This document shows positions 8,858 through 19,051 of a DNA stretch of 64,000 bases, piece by piece (the first letter of the stretch is position 1; each line of letters opens with the position of its first letter). The notes below the pieces were generated by a model. The model ran no database searches. It worked only from the letters and a program-made list of their open reading frames with translations, and was not told the DNA's origin. The position numbers were made by a program, and so were the translations under genes. Source of the stretch: Cypionkella sp. (GTDB lineage Bacteria > Pseudomonadota > Alphaproteobacteria > Rhodobacterales > Rhodobacteraceae). The stretch is from the NCBI RefSeq assembly GCF_030652235.1, contig NZ_JAUSBA010000040.1, positions 122,177 to 186,176 on the forward strand, in the 5' to 3' direction.

Positions 8858-9610
8858 ATGCCGGTACAAGGTACTGGGTTGTCGATTTTGGACAGCCCCT
8901 TTGCCCGCAAGCTGACAGCATTCGTTGATCTATCGCACGACGATTTGTCAGTTTTGTCAGATGTGTATCGCCGCAGGCGCAGCTTCGCGGCGGGTTGCGA
9001 CATGATCCATCAGGGTCAAGCAGACCAGGCCGCGTATATCGTCGCCTCGGGCTGGGCCTGTTCTTACAAGCTGCTACCAGACGGCACCCGCCAGATTGTG
9101 GACTTTCAGATTCCAGGCGATTTCTTGGGGCTGCGGTCGGTTTTGCTCCGCACCGCTGATCACAATGTCGAACCGATCACCCGCGTTCAGGCGTCGGAGG
9201 TCAACGAGCAAGATCTGCTGGACGCCTTCAGCCAAACGCCGCGTTTGGCCACAGCCGTGCTTTGGGCGGCGTCGCGCGATGAGGCGATGGTGGTCGAGCA
9301 TTTGGTGGGCTTGGGCCGACGCAATGCAAGCGAACGCATGGCGCATTTCCTGCTAGAGCTGGGCGCGCGGTTGACACTGGTGGGGCTTGCGGATCGCAAA
9401 GGCTATAACTGTCCGCTTTCCCAATATCAGCTGGCGGATGCGCTGGGGCTTAGCGCAGTGCATGTCAACCGCGTGCTGCGAGAGTTGCGCGAAGAAGGGA
9501 TGTTAAGCTTCCAAAAGGGTAAGGTCGCGTTTCAAAACTATGAAGCTTTGGTCGAGCTTTCCGGCTTTGACCGCGCTTATCTCGATCACCAAGGCCCACT
9601 GCTGCGGTGA
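8858..9610 (+). CDS. Crp/Fnr-family transcriptional regulator
   Basis: 250 residues. An N-terminal cyclic-nucleotide-binding-like beta domain (about 20-120, with SGWACSYKLLPDGTRQIVDFQIPGDFLG) is followed by the long dimerisation helix and a C-terminal winged helix-turn-helix (187-222, SQYQLADALGLSAVHVNRVLREL). Only scattered cysteines occur (47, 68, 185), so the Fe-S cluster motif of FNR is absent and the signal is unknown. This subgroup is common in Rhodobacterales and Rhizobiales beside small stress genes. A Shine-Dalgarno AAAGGGG precedes the ATG. It is probably the regulator of neighbouring small genes, but no target site was identified. Confidence 0.88.
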   Translation: MPVQGTGLSILDSPFARKLTAFVDLSHDDLSVLSDVYRRRRSFAAGCDMIHQGQADQAAYIVASGWACSYKLLPDGTRQIVDFQIPGDFLGLRSVLLRTADHNVEPITRVQASEVNEQDLLDAFSQTPRLATAVLWAASRDEAMVVEHLVGLGRRNASERMAHFLLELGARLTLVGLADRKGYNCPLSQYQLADALGLSAVHVNRVLRELREEGMLSFQKGKVAFQNYEALVELSGFDRAYLDHQGPLLR

Positions 9611-9977
9611 ACAGGGTGGTTGCTGAACCCGTGCCGTGAAACGCCAGAGCCCCGAGGAAAACGGACTGGCCCCAGCGCTTCACTGCGGTTTGCACCAAAA
9701 CCGAACCGCACTTAGTCCCGGTCCATGACAAAATCTACCACGGCACATACACCGCAACACTGACCCAGGTTTGCATTTGCACGTTTTTCACCGCGAGGTC
9801 GGCAGCCTTGCCTCTGCGGTTTTGCTTTGACGCAATCAGCTGCGCTTTTTGAAAATGCGCCCCCCTGACTGATCTGTGTTAGTGCGCAGGCCCCTTCCCG
9901 ATTCCAAATTGTTCGCAATCCGCTGGTGCCGTTTGGCCCACGCCCACTCTGCATTTATCATGATGAGGAGCCCGACA
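9611..9977. other. Intergenic region after the Crp/Fnr gene
   Basis: 367 bases with no supportable gene on either strand. The only structure noted is an imperfect stem at 9790-9823 (ACCGCGAGG against CCTCTGCGGT) followed by TTTT, which could end the regulator transcript. Confidence 0.5.
9790..9824 (+). terminator. Possible weak terminator
   Basis: ACCGC-GAGG (from 9790) can pair with CCTCTGCGGT (9811-9820) with one bulge, followed by TTTT. It lies 180 bases beyond the Crp/Fnr stop codon, so its assignment to that gene is uncertain. Confidence 0.3.
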
Positions 9978-10199
9978 ATGGCAACCGGAAATACCCTTTT
10001 TCTTGCCCCGCGTGTCGACACTGTCGGCGCTGATTTTACTGTCACAGAATACGATATCCTAATCGCCGAGATGATTTCTATACGGGACGATATGGTCAAA
10101 TTTGCCGAAAGCACGCAACAGACTGCGGACCCCTACGCTGCGGCTGTCACATTGGAACTTGCCGCCAAAATAAGTGATTTGCTTGATACTTTGGGCTGA
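9978..10199 (+). CDS. Small hypothetical protein (73 residues)
   Basis: Start chosen at the ATG preceded by GAGGAG at 9965-9970 (7-base spacing); earlier in-frame codons lack a ribosome-binding site. The protein has a short N-terminal strand-like part (TLFLAPRVDTVGADFTVTEYD) and then two acidic, amphipathic helices (ILIAEMISIRDDMVKFAES and YAAAVTLELAAKISDLLDTLG). It has no signal peptide or membrane segment. No family was recognised. It lies between a Crp/Fnr regulator and a CsbD-like gene, so a stress role is possible but unproven. Confidence 0.6.
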   Translation: MATGNTLFLAPRVDTVGADFTVTEYDILIAEMISIRDDMVKFAESTQQTADPYAAAVTLELAAKISDLLDTLG

Positions 10200-10435
10200 T
10201 ACTGCAGATCCGACGATCTGATGATGCGGCATTTGTGCACTCTTAGGTTGTGATTTGGGCTGGAATGTGATGATATGTGTCAGTGGCTTGGCAGTTGTTG
10301 CCTGCCCCCGATCGGCGCGCCATTTGCCTTAGCCCGCCCGGTGCCGATGCCCGGCACGTGTTAAACGCCGGTCTAAGCACCCTGTGAACACAGCGGCCCT
10401 GCACAGCCTGGGCCCAAACAAAACATCGCGCGATG

Positions 10436-10460
10436 GGAACGATTGCCTCTCGTCCGAGTT
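10436..10460 (+). promoter_or_regulatory. Possible ECF/general-stress-type promoter before the CsbD-like gene
   Basis: GGAAC (10436-10440), then 16 bases, then AGTT (10457-10460), resembles the alphaproteobacterial EcfG consensus (GGAAC, 16-17 bases, CGTT) with one mismatch. It ends 36 bases before the CsbD-like start codon. Many Rhodobacterales lack EcfG, so this may be chance. Confidence 0.25.
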
Positions 10461-10496
10461 GTATTTCCATATTTGCGAATCTTGAAAGGAAAGCCG

Positions 10497-10664
10497 ATGA
10501 ATTGGGACCAGATCGAGGTCAAATGGGCGGCGATGGCCCGTCGGGTGCGGTCCGATTTGCCGCAAAATACCCGGCTTGCGCCAAGCCAAGCCAAACCCCT
10601 TACGCCGCCAAATGACCAGCCGCAGCCGCAGCCAGCACAAGTTAGCGTGGCCCACACAAGGTGA
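10497..10664 (+). CDS. CsbD-like small protein (55 residues)
   Basis: Begins MNWDQIEVKWAAMARRVRSD, matching the opening MNWDxIExKW of CsbD-family stress proteins, and then turns into a Pro/Gln-rich tail (KPLTPPNDQPQPQPAQ) instead of the usual second CsbD half. The ATG is preceded by GAAAGGA at suitable spacing, and upstream in-frame codons lack one. CsbD proteins are small hydrophilic proteins induced by general stress, of unknown biochemical role. Its TGA stop overlaps the GTG start of the glucan synthase gene, implying co-transcription and translational coupling with it. Confidence 0.7.
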   Translation: MNWDQIEVKWAAMARRVRSDLPQNTRLAPSQAKPLTPPNDQPQPQPAQVSVAHTR

Positions 10665-13600
10665 GGGGGCGCTTGCGCCGTGCCGGTTGGCTGCAGAGCA
10701 CGTCCATCGACAAGTTGTGGGGTGACAAAGCCCCGATCCGCTCTGATCTCTTTGGGATCGAGCGGCTAGAGCATCACGCGGTAAGCTTGGCAGCGGCTCA
10801 ACCCATCAGCCAAGGCCGCCCGGTTGCGGTGTCCAGCCTTCTGGTCCGGGTCAAAGACAACGCCGATGCCTTGCTGGTCGCTTACCGATCTGGTGCGCAG
10901 TCGCTGGATGCAGGCCAACCGATCCCCCCCGCCGCCGAGTGGTTGTTGGACAACTTTCACATCGTCGAGCAACAGTTGCGCCAGATCGAAGACGATCTGC
11001 CGCCCGGCTATTACCGACATTTGCCAAAACTCGCCGATGGGCCGCTTGCGGGATATCCGCGCGTGTTGGGATTGGCATGGGCCTATGTTGCGCATACCGA
11101 TAGCCTGTTGTCTGAGACCGCCCTTTTACGTTTTGTCCAAGCCTATCAAACGGTTCAGCCGTTGACGATTGGCGAGTTATGGGCGGTGGCGATCACCCTG
11201 CGTATCGTGTTGATCGAGAATATGCGCCGCTTGGCCGAGCAGATCACCGAAGCAACCCGCTTGCGCCAAGCTGCCGACGATTTGGTGGATCGGGTCTTGG
11301 CCTCCAGCGCTTCCGGTGGTTCTGCCCACACGGTTCTGGCCGGGCTAGATGGTGTTGACCTGTCCGAGATCATGGTGGCGCAGGTCGCCAAACGCCTACG
11401 CGGCACCGATCCGGCGGAAACGCCACTGTCGGGCTGGCTTGAGGACCGCTTGCGGCATTTGGGCCTGTCGGTTGAGACGGTGGTGGCCCATGCGCAGGCG
11501 CGGCAAGGCGCGTCGAATGTCACCATGCGCAATATCGTCGCCTCGATGCGACGGCTTTCTGAACTGGATTGGGCCGATTTTTTCGAAGCGTCCAGCTTGA
11601 TTGAAGCACGCCTGCGCGCAGCTTCGGGCTATCGCGAGATGGATTTTGCCACCCGCAACAGTTACCGCACCGCCATTGAAATGCTCGCCCGCCATTCAGG
11701 CCATGACGAGGCTGCGGTGGCAGAGGCCGCTTTGACCATGGCGCAAACGGGCGACACGCCTGCCGCGCGTGATCCGGGTTTTGCGCTGCTTGGCGCAGGT
11801 CGCGATGCCCTAAGTCGCGCTCTTGGTTATGCGCCGCCCCTGCGCCTCACACTGGGTCGACAATGGCGGCGGATGGGGTTGCCGGGGTATCTGGGCGCGA
11901 TTGCTTTGGCTGCCGTGCTGTTCCTGACGGCGGCCTTATGGCTGACCGGGTTGCACAGCGCAGCGCTGATCCTTAGTGGCGTCTGGCTGGCGGTTGAGGC
12001 TGGAACCGCACTGGTCAATCTGCTGATCACTCGGCTGGTCGGGCCCAAACCGCTGCCGGGCCTGTCGCTGGAAGACGGCATCCCCGCAAATCTGCGCACG
12101 CTTGTTGCGGTGCCGGTTTTGCTGGCCAATGTGCAAGACCTGATGCAGCAGATCGAACAGCTAGAAGTGCATCACCTCTCCAGCATCGGTGGGGCGCTGC
12201 ATTACGCGCTGTTGTCCGATGGCCCAGATGCAACCGAGGCCACCACCCCGCTAGACACCGCTTTGATCACCACCGCCCGCGCCGCCATTGCCAAGTTGAA
12301 CGCCACCTATCCCTGCGACGATGGCGACAGGTTTCTATTCCTGCACCGCGAGCGGCAATGGAACCCGTCCGAAGGCGTCTGGATGGGATGGGAGCGCAAG
12401 CGTGGCAAGTTGATCGAGTTAAACCACCTGCTGCGCGGGGCTGCGGATACCAGCTTTTTGCCCGGTGCTGTGGTGCCGCAAGGCGTGAAATTCGTCATCA
12501 CGCTGGACGCGGACACCCGGATTTTGCGCGACACTGTGCGGCGGTTGATCGGCAAAATGGCGCATCCGCTGAACCGCCCGGTCATTGATCCCGCCACGCA
12601 GCGTGTGACATCGGGCTACGGCATTTTGCAGCCGCAAGTGACCCCAGCCTTGCCACTGGGGCTGGATGGTTCGCTTTATCAGCGGATTTCCTCTAGTCCC
12701 GGCGGGATCGAGCCCTATGCGGCGGCGTGTTCGGATGTGTATCAGGATTTGTTCTCTGAAGGGTCGTTTACCGGCAAAGGCATCTATGACGTTGATGCTT
12801 TCATGGCAGCCATCGACGGCCGGGTGCCAGACAACACCATGTTAAGTCACGATTTGTTCGAAGGCAGCTTTGCGCGTGCGGGTCTTGTGTCCGATATTCA
12901 AGTGATCGAGGATTTTCTCGCCCGCCAAGATGTCGACGCCCGCCGCCAGCACCGCTGGGTGCGCGGCGATTGGCAGTTGTTGCCGTGGATCAGTGGCAAA
13001 CGGAAAACCACGGGCGGGATTTCGGCGGTGAATCGCTGGAAGATGATAGACAATCTGCGCCGTTCTCTGCTGGCCCCGATGACACTGCTGTCGTTGCTTG
13101 CAGGCTGGCTGTTGCCGCTGCCGCAGGCCTTAGCTTGGACGGCGGCGGTGCTGGTGTTACTAGCCCTGCCAAGGTTGATCGCGCTGCCTTTGGCCATTCT
13201 GCCGGGGCGAGCGGGGATCACCGCGCGCAGTCATTTTCAAGCGCTGCTGGCGGATGTTAAGCTTGCCTTTGCGCAGATCGCCCTGACGGTGGCCTTTCTG
13301 GCGGATACGTCGGCACTGATGTTGGATGCGATTGCGCGCACCGCGATGCGGCTGCGCTGGGGCACGCATTTGTTGGAATGGCTGACAGCGGCGCAATCCA
13401 GCAGCGGCGGACTTCCCAGCTATGCTCGGTTCTATCTGCTTAAAGCGCGCGGCGTGGCGCTGGGGCTGTTCCTGTGTGGCTTGGTCGTCGTGCTGAACGC
13501 ACCGATCTGGCCTCTGGCCCTGACCTTTGCTGCCATTTGGCTGACCGCCCCCGCCATCGCACGCCTGGTCAGCCTGCCCCGCATGGGCCGCACCGCGCCG

Positions 13601-16600
13601 CCGCTGACCACCGCCGAGAGCACCGCGTTGCGCCTGATCGCCCGGCGCACCTGGCGCTATTTTGAGGCCTTCGTGACCGAGGCTAACCACTTTTTGCCCC
13701 CTGACAACTTTCAGGAAACCCCGCGTCCGGTGGTGGCGACCCGCACCTCGCCCACCAATATCGGCCTGTATCTGCTATCGGTGACGGTGGCGAAAGACAT
13801 GGGCTGGATCGGTCAGGCCGAGGCCGTGACGCGGCTGGAGCAAACCCTGACCACCATGCAGCAGTTGCAACGGTTTCGCGGCCACCTCTATAACTGGTAC
13901 GACACCTCAGACCTGCGCCTACTGGACCCGGCCTATGTCTCCAGCGTCGATAGCGGTAACCTTGCCGGCCATCTGATTGCCGTCGCGCAGGCCTGCCAAG
14001 AATGGCAAACACGCCCCGCGGCACCCGATCTGCGTGGGCTGCACGATGCGCTGGCTTTGGCGCTTGAGGCGCTTTCGGCCAACCCAGACCCGCGCCTCTC
14101 TGCTTTGCTTGAACAGGTCGCCAACCATCCCGCCCGCGCCACAGAGGCCGCCATATTGGCTGAGGCCCATGCTGGAGCAGGTTCGGAACTCGCGTTCTGG
14201 ACTCGGGCTATTGCCGCCAGTCACGCCAGCCAACTGGCTGATCCGGTTTCCCCCGAACGCTTGCGCGCCGTGGGCGATCAGGCACGGCAATTCGCGATGG
14301 ATATGGAATTCGGCTTTCTGATGCAGCCGGAAAAGAAGCTGCTGTCGATCGGCTTTTCCGTCTCGACCAACACGCTTGACGCCAACTGCTATGACCTTTT
14401 GGCGTCTGAGGCCCGGCTTGCCAGCCTGTTTGCGATTGCCAAGGGCGATGTGGAAACCCGGCATTGGTTCCGTCTGGGTCGTGGGGCCACCCCCATCGGC
14501 GCGGGATCGGCACTGATTTCGTGGTCGGGCAGCATGTTTGAATATCTGATGCCGTCGCTGGTGATGCGTGCGCCTGCGGGGTCGGTGCTGGAGGAGACCA
14601 ACCGTAGGATTGTCGAGCAACAACAGGCCTATGCGGCAAGTCTAAGTATGCCATGGGGGATATCAGAATCTGCCTACAATGCCCGCGATCTGGAAATGAC
14701 CTATCAATATTCCAACTTCGGCGTGCCGGGGTTGGGGCTGAAACGCGGGCTTAGCGAAAACCGCGTGCTGGCCCCCTATGCCACTGGACTTGCCACCATG
14801 GTCGATGCCAAAGCGGCGCTGCAGAACTACGCGGCTTTGGCTGATCTCGGCGCAGAAGGCCGCTTTGGTTTCTATGAAGCACTGGATTTCACCGCGTCCC
14901 GCCTACCCGAAGGTGCCACCAATGTCGTGGTGCGCAGTTTTATGGCGCATCATCAGGGCATGACCATCACCGCCATCGCCAATGTGCTGCACGACGGGCT
15001 GTTGCGCGACCGGTTCCATGCCGAGCCGATCATTCAGGCGGTCGAGCTGTTGTTGCAAGAACGGGTGCCGCGCGATGTGCCCATCGCTCCGCCCCGCGCC
15101 AAAGAAGTCTTGGTCGCGGCGGTTGAAACGCTTTCCGCCTCGGTCGTGCGCCATTTTGAAAGCCCGGTCACCGTGGCACCCACCGCGCATCTGCTGTCCA
15201 ACGGCAGCTATGGCGTGACGCTGACCCCAACCGGAGCAGGCTTTAGCCGCTGGCGCGATCTGGCCGTCACCCGCTGGCGCGCCGATGCCACACAGGCGCA
15301 GCATGGCGGCTTTATCTATCTGCGCGACGTGCGCTCGGGCGGGCAATGGTCGGCGGGCGTGTTGCCCACCGGACGCGATCCCGGCCTGCACCGCGCGGTG
15401 TTTTGTGAACATCACGCGGCTTTCACCCATACCGCCCGCCATCTGCTGACCCATACCGAGGTGGTGGTCTCTGCCGAGGATGACGCCGAAGCCCGTCGCG
15501 TGACGCTGACCAACACCGGGCGTCATCCGCGTGAGATTGACGTAACCTCTTACGCCGAACTCGTGCTGGCGGCCGCCTCTGCCGATCTGTCGCATCCGGC
15601 GTTCTCAAAGCTGTTCGTTGTCACCGATTATTTGCCCGAACTGGGCGTGTTGATCGCCACACGGCGCAAGCGCAGTCCGTCTGACCCCGAGGTGTGGGCC
15701 GCGCATCTCGCCGTGGTGGAAGGTGCCGAAACCGCACCCCTGCAATACGAAACGGATCGCGCGAAATTCATCGGGCGTGGGCAGATGCTCAGCAATCCTG
15801 CCGCTGCCGAGACCCCGCTTTCGGGCACAATCGGCACCGTGCTGGACCCGGTATTTTCGCTGCGGCGTCGCGTGTTGATCCCCGGTGGCGGCCGCGTGCG
15901 CGTGACGTTCTGGACCATGATCGCCGACACGCCCGAGGCTTTGTTGGATCTTGTCGAACGCCACCGCGACTCGTCTGCCTTTGGTCGGGCGGTGACGCTG
16001 GCTTGGACCCAAACGCAGGTGCAACTGCGCCATCTGGGTATCAGTGCCACCACCGCCTCGGACTTCCAACGGCTGGCTGGTATGTTGGTGCGCGGTGATG
16101 GCCGGCTGCGGGCCAGTGCGGCGCAAATCCGCGCCGGGGCCGGGCCGCAATCTGATCTGTGGGCCTTGGGGGTTTCGGGCGATCTGCCCATCGTGTTGTT
16201 CCTGATCAGCGATGCCGAGGATATCGGGCGGCTGCAAGAGGTGCTTGCGGCGGCAGAATACTGGCAGATGCGGCAGTTGGCCGTCGATCTGGTGATCCTG
16301 AACGACCGCGCCTCGTCCTATGTGCAAGATCTTCAAATCGCCATTGACGCCGCCGTGCGCTCTTCCCAAGCCCGCCCGGGCAAGACAGGAACCGCGGGCA
16401 AGATCTACACGTTGCGCGCCGATATGACCCCACCTGAGACACGCGCACGGCTGGTGGCCGCAGCCGCCATGGTGCTGATCGCCAGCCGGGGCAGCATCGG
16501 CGCACAGCTTGATCTGTTGCCTGCCACCCCAGCCCCCGCGCCGCAAAAGCTGGTGCTGTCTGCCTTGCCCAGCGCGCCGATCACTCCTCCAGAACTGGAG

Positions 16601-18985
16601 TTCTTCAACGGAACCGGGGGTTTTGATCTGGATGGCCGCGAATATGTGACTGTGCTGCAAGATGGCCAAACCAGTCCCGCGCCATGGATCAACGTGATCG
16701 CCAACCCCAGCTTTGGCTTCCAAGTTTCCGCCGATGGCAGCGGCTTCACTTGGGCCGAAAACAGCCGCGAGAACCAGATCACCCCATGGTCAAATGATCC
16801 CGTCAGCGATCCGGCGGGCGAAGCGATCTATCTGCAAGACCTTGAGACCGGGCAAATCTGGACCCCCACCGCTCTGCCCATCCGCAGCAACGGCAGCTAC
16901 ATCGCCCGCCACGGCTTTGGCTATTCCCGCTTTCAGCACACAGCCAACGGCATCGAAGCCGATATGATGCAGTTTGTCCCGATGGATGCCCCGGTCAAAA
17001 TCACGCAGTTGACGCTGCGCAACACCTCGGATCGCGACCGCAGGCTTTCGGTGACGGGCTATGCCGAATGGGTGCTCGGCACCTCGCGCGGGGCTACGGC
17101 GACGGCGCTGATCACCGAGATTGACGCAGAAACGGGTGCGATACTGGTGCGCAATCCGCGCGGCATGGCGTTTCCGGGCCGGGTGGCCTTTGCCGATCTG
17201 GGGGCTGAAACCACCAGCCGCAGCGCGGATCGGGCCGAGATTCTGGGGCGTGGGGGCTCAATGGCTGCCCCTGCGCGGCTGAGTGATCTTTCTGGCAATG
17301 CCGGACCAAGGCTTGATCCCTGCGCCGCTTTGCAACGTGAAATCACCCTCGCACCAGAGCAAAGCGTTGATGTCACCTTCCTACTGGGCCAAACCACCAG
17401 CCTGGAAGAGGCCCGCGCGTTGATCCTTGCCACCCGCGCCCGCGATCTGACAGCGGTGCTGGATGAGGTAAAGGCGTGGTGGGGTGACTTGCTCGGCACC
17501 GTCCAAGTGCGCAGCCCGGATCGCGCAATGGATATCATGCTGAACGGCTGGCTGATGTATCAGTCCTTGGCCTGCCGCATCTGGGCCCGCGCCGGGTTCT
17601 ATCAGGCCAGCGGCGCGTATGGCTTCCGCGACCAGTTGCAAGATGGCATGGCGCTGACCGCCCTGCGGCCCGAAATGACGCGGGCGCACCTTCTGCGCGC
17701 CGCAGCACGGCAGTTCCCCGAGGGCGATGTGCAGCACTGGTGGCTGCCGCACTCGGGCCAAGGCGTGCGTACGCGAATTTCGGATGATCGGGTCTGGCTT
17801 AGCTATGCGGTGGCGCAATATATCAGCGTCTCTGGCGATGCCACGGTTCTGGACGAGATTCTCCCCTTCCTCGAAGGCGCCGACCTGCGCCCCGGTGAGC
17901 ATGACAATTTCTTCCAACCCGGCATTTCCGACACCACCGCCACGCTGTTTGAACATTGCGCGCGTGGCTTGGATCAGGCGATTGAACTGACCGGAGCGGA
18001 TGGCATGCCGCTGATCGGCACAGGCGACTGGAACGACGGTATGAACCGCGTCGGCGAGGCGGGGCAAGGCACCTCTGTCTGGCTGGGCTGGCTGCTGATC
18101 GCCACAATCCGCGCCATGCGCCCCTTTGTTGAAGCCCGCGACCCCACTCGCGCCGCCCGTTGGCAGGCTCATGCGGAAAGTGTGCGGTTGGCGATTGAGC
18201 GCGACGGCTGGGATGGCGCGTGGTATCGCCGGGGCCGCTTTGACGATGGCAGCCTGCTGGGGTCGTCCAGTTCGGCGGAATGTCAGATCGACTCCATCGC
18301 GCAATCTTGGGCGGTGCTGTCGGGGGCTGCGGTCCCTGAACGTGCGGCTACGGCAATGCAGTCAATGACGGATCGCCTGATCAAACCCGACGCAGCCCTT
18401 CTGTTCACCCCGCCGTTTGACCACTCGATGCCAGATCCCGGCTACATCAAGGGCTATCCACCCGGCCTGCGCGAGAATGGCGGCCAATATAGCCACGCCG
18501 CAATGTGGGCGGTGCTGGCGCAGACCCGGCTTGGCAACGGTGACGCGGCGGGTGCGCTGTTCGCCCTGCTGAACCCGATCAACCATGCCCTGACACCCGC
18601 CGAGGCGGCGCGCTACAAGGTCGAACCCTATGTGATTGCCGCCGATGTCTATTCTGTCGCGCCGCATGAAGGGCGCGGCGGTTGGACCTGGTATACCGGC
18701 TCTGCCGCATGGATGTACCGCGCCGGGATTGAGGGGCTGCTGGGCCTCACCCGCCAAGGCGACACCCTACGCTTCGCGCCGTGTTTTCCAAAGGCTTGGC
18801 CGCAGGTGGAACTTCGATTGACCCTCGGCCCCGCGCCCTGTGTGGTGAAAATCCTGAACCCGCATGGTCTTGGCGCTGGCCTGAAAACCGCAAACCTGAA
18901 CGGCAAGGATATCGCTTGCGAGGCCGGAGTTTTGACGCTGGCGCTGGATCGGCTTGAAGGTGCGTTGATCCTTGAGATTGGGTGA
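10661..18985 (+). CDS. ndvB: Cyclic beta-1,2-glucan synthase (NdvB/ChvB-like)
   Basis: 2774 residues, the giant size typical of NdvB/ChvB (about 2,800). Order: N-terminal cytoplasmic region; membrane segments near 407-455; glycosyltransferase (GT84) domain about 480-770 with DADT near 617 and QHRWVRGDWQL near 762; membrane segments near 807-893 and 927-970; a glucoamylase-like domain with MAHHQGMTI near 1427; and a C-terminal GH94-type phosphorylase domain with LQDGMALT near 2325 and GTGDWNDGMN near 2451. The enzyme initiates, elongates and cyclises periplasmic beta-1,2-glucans used in osmotic adaptation and host interaction. The GTG start overlaps the CsbD-like stop. No ndvA/chvA exporter gene is nearby. 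Confidence 0.93.
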   Translation: MRGRLRRAGWLQSTSIDKLWGDKAPIRSDLFGIERLEHHAVSLAAAQPISQGRPVAVSSLLVRVKDNADALLVAYRSGAQSLDAGQPIPPAAEWLLDNFHIVEQQLRQIEDDLPPGYYRHLPKLADGPLAGYPRVLGLAWAYVAHTDSLLSETALLRFVQAYQTVQPLTIGELWAVAITLRIVLIENMRRLAEQITEATRLRQAADDLVDRVLASSASGGSAHTVLAGLDGVDLSEIMVAQVAKRLRGTDPAETPLSGWLEDRLRHLGLSVETVVAHAQARQGASNVTMRNIVASMRRLSELDWADFFEASSLIEARLRAASGYREMDFATRNSYRTAIEMLARHSGHDEAAVAEAALTMAQTGDTPAARDPGFALLGAGRDALSRALGYAPPLRLTLGRQWRRMGLPGYLGAIALAAVLFLTAALWLTGLHSAALILSGVWLAVEAGTALVNLLITRLVGPKPLPGLSLEDGIPANLRTLVAVPVLLANVQDLMQQIEQLEVHHLSSIGGALHYALLSDGPDATEATTPLDTALITTARAAIAKLNATYPCDDGDRFLFLHRERQWNPSEGVWMGWERKRGKLIELNHLLRGAADTSFLPGAVVPQGVKFVITLDADTRILRDTVRRLIGKMAHPLNRPVIDPATQRVTSGYGILQPQVTPALPLGLDGSLYQRISSSPGGIEPYAAACSDVYQDLFSEGSFTGKGIYDVDAFMAAIDGRVPDNTMLSHDLFEGSFARAGLVSDIQVIEDFLARQDVDARRQHRWVRGDWQLLPWISGKRKTTGGISAVNRWKMIDNLRRSLLAPMTLLSLLAGWLLPLPQALAWTAAVLVLLALPRLIALPLAILPGRAGITARSHFQALLADVKLAFAQIALTVAFLADTSALMLDAIARTAMRLRWGTHLLEWLTAAQSSSGGLPSYARFYLLKARGVALGLFLCGLVVVLNAPIWPLALTFAAIWLTAPAIARLVSLPRMGRTAPPLTTAESTALRLIARRTWRYFEAFVTEANHFLPPDNFQETPRPVVATRTSPTNIGLYLLSVTVAKDMGWIGQAEAVTRLEQTLTTMQQLQRFRGHLYNWYDTSDLRLLDPAYVSSVDSGNLAGHLIAVAQACQEWQTRPAAPDLRGLHDALALALEALSANPDPRLSALLEQVANHPARATEAAILAEAHAGAGSELAFWTRAIAASHASQLADPVSPERLRAVGDQARQFAMDMEFGFLMQPEKKLLSIGFSVSTNTLDANCYDLLASEARLASLFAIAKGDVETRHWFRLGRGATPIGAGSALISWSGSMFEYLMPSLVMRAPAGSVLEETNRRIVEQQQAYAASLSMPWGISESAYNARDLEMTYQYSNFGVPGLGLKRGLSENRVLAPYATGLATMVDAKAALQNYAALADLGAEGRFGFYEALDFTASRLPEGATNVVVRSFMAHHQGMTITAIANVLHDGLLRDRFHAEPIIQAVELLLQERVPRDVPIAPPRAKEVLVAAVETLSASVVRHFESPVTVAPTAHLLSNGSYGVTLTPTGAGFSRWRDLAVTRWRADATQAQHGGFIYLRDVRSGGQWSAGVLPTGRDPGLHRAVFCEHHAAFTHTARHLLTHTEVVVSAEDDAEARRVTLTNTGRHPREIDVTSYAELVLAAASADLSHPAFSKLFVVTDYLPELGVLIATRRKRSPSDPEVWAAHLAVVEGAETAPLQYETDRAKFIGRGQMLSNPAAAETPLSGTIGTVLDPVFSLRRRVLIPGGGRVRVTFWTMIADTPEALLDLVERHRDSSAFGRAVTLAWTQTQVQLRHLGISATTASDFQRLAGMLVRGDGRLRASAAQIRAGAGPQSDLWALGVSGDLPIVLFLISDAEDIGRLQEVLAAAEYWQMRQLAVDLVILNDRASSYVQDLQIAIDAAVRSSQARPGKTGTAGKIYTLRADMTPPETRARLVAAAAMVLIASRGSIGAQLDLLPATPAPAPQKLVLSALPSAPITPPELEFFNGTGGFDLDGREYVTVLQDGQTSPAPWINVIANPSFGFQVSADGSGFTWAENSRENQITPWSNDPVSDPAGEAIYLQDLETGQIWTPTALPIRSNGSYIARHGFGYSRFQHTANGIEADMMQFVPMDAPVKITQLTLRNTSDRDRRLSVTGYAEWVLGTSRGATATALITEIDAETGAILVRNPRGMAFPGRVAFADLGAETTSRSADRAEILGRGGSMAAPARLSDLSGNAGPRLDPCAALQREITLAPEQSVDVTFLLGQTTSLEEARALILATRARDLTAVLDEVKAWWGDLLGTVQVRSPDRAMDIMLNGWLMYQSLACRIWARAGFYQASGAYGFRDQLQDGMALTALRPEMTRAHLLRAAARQFPEGDVQHWWLPHSGQGVRTRISDDRVWLSYAVAQYISVSGDATVLDEILPFLEGADLRPGEHDNFFQPGISDTTATLFEHCARGLDQAIELTGADGMPLIGTGDWNDGMNRVGEAGQGTSVWLGWLLIATIRAMRPFVEARDPTRAARWQAHAESVRLAIERDGWDGAWYRRGRFDDGSLLGSSSSAECQIDSIAQSWAVLSGAAVPERAATAMQSMTDRLIKPDAALLFTPPFDHSMPDPGYIKGYPPGLRENGGQYSHAAMWAVLAQTRLGNGDAAGALFALLNPINHALTPAEAARYKVEPYVIAADVYSVAPHEGRGGWTWYTGSAAWMYRAGIEGLLGLTRQGDTLRFAPCFPKAWPQVELRLTLGPAPCVVKILNPHGLGAGLKTANLNGKDIACEAGVLTLALDRLEGALILEIG

Positions 18986-19051
18986 CGATTAATCTGCAGA
19001 GCCGACACGGGCCGAATTGAGCTTGGCAAAGACGCCCGGCATCATGATCTG

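Noticed and set aside
10436..10460. Firm call of an EcfG promoter
   Set aside because: One mismatch in the -10 box, and many Rhodobacterales lack EcfG/PhyR; kept only as a weak candidate.
15605..16723. Long minus-strand open frame (372 codons) inside the glucan synthase gene
   Set aside because: It is antisense to well-conserved ndvB sequence, rich in His/Gln/Arg as expected for shadow frames of GC-rich genes, and has no domain motif.
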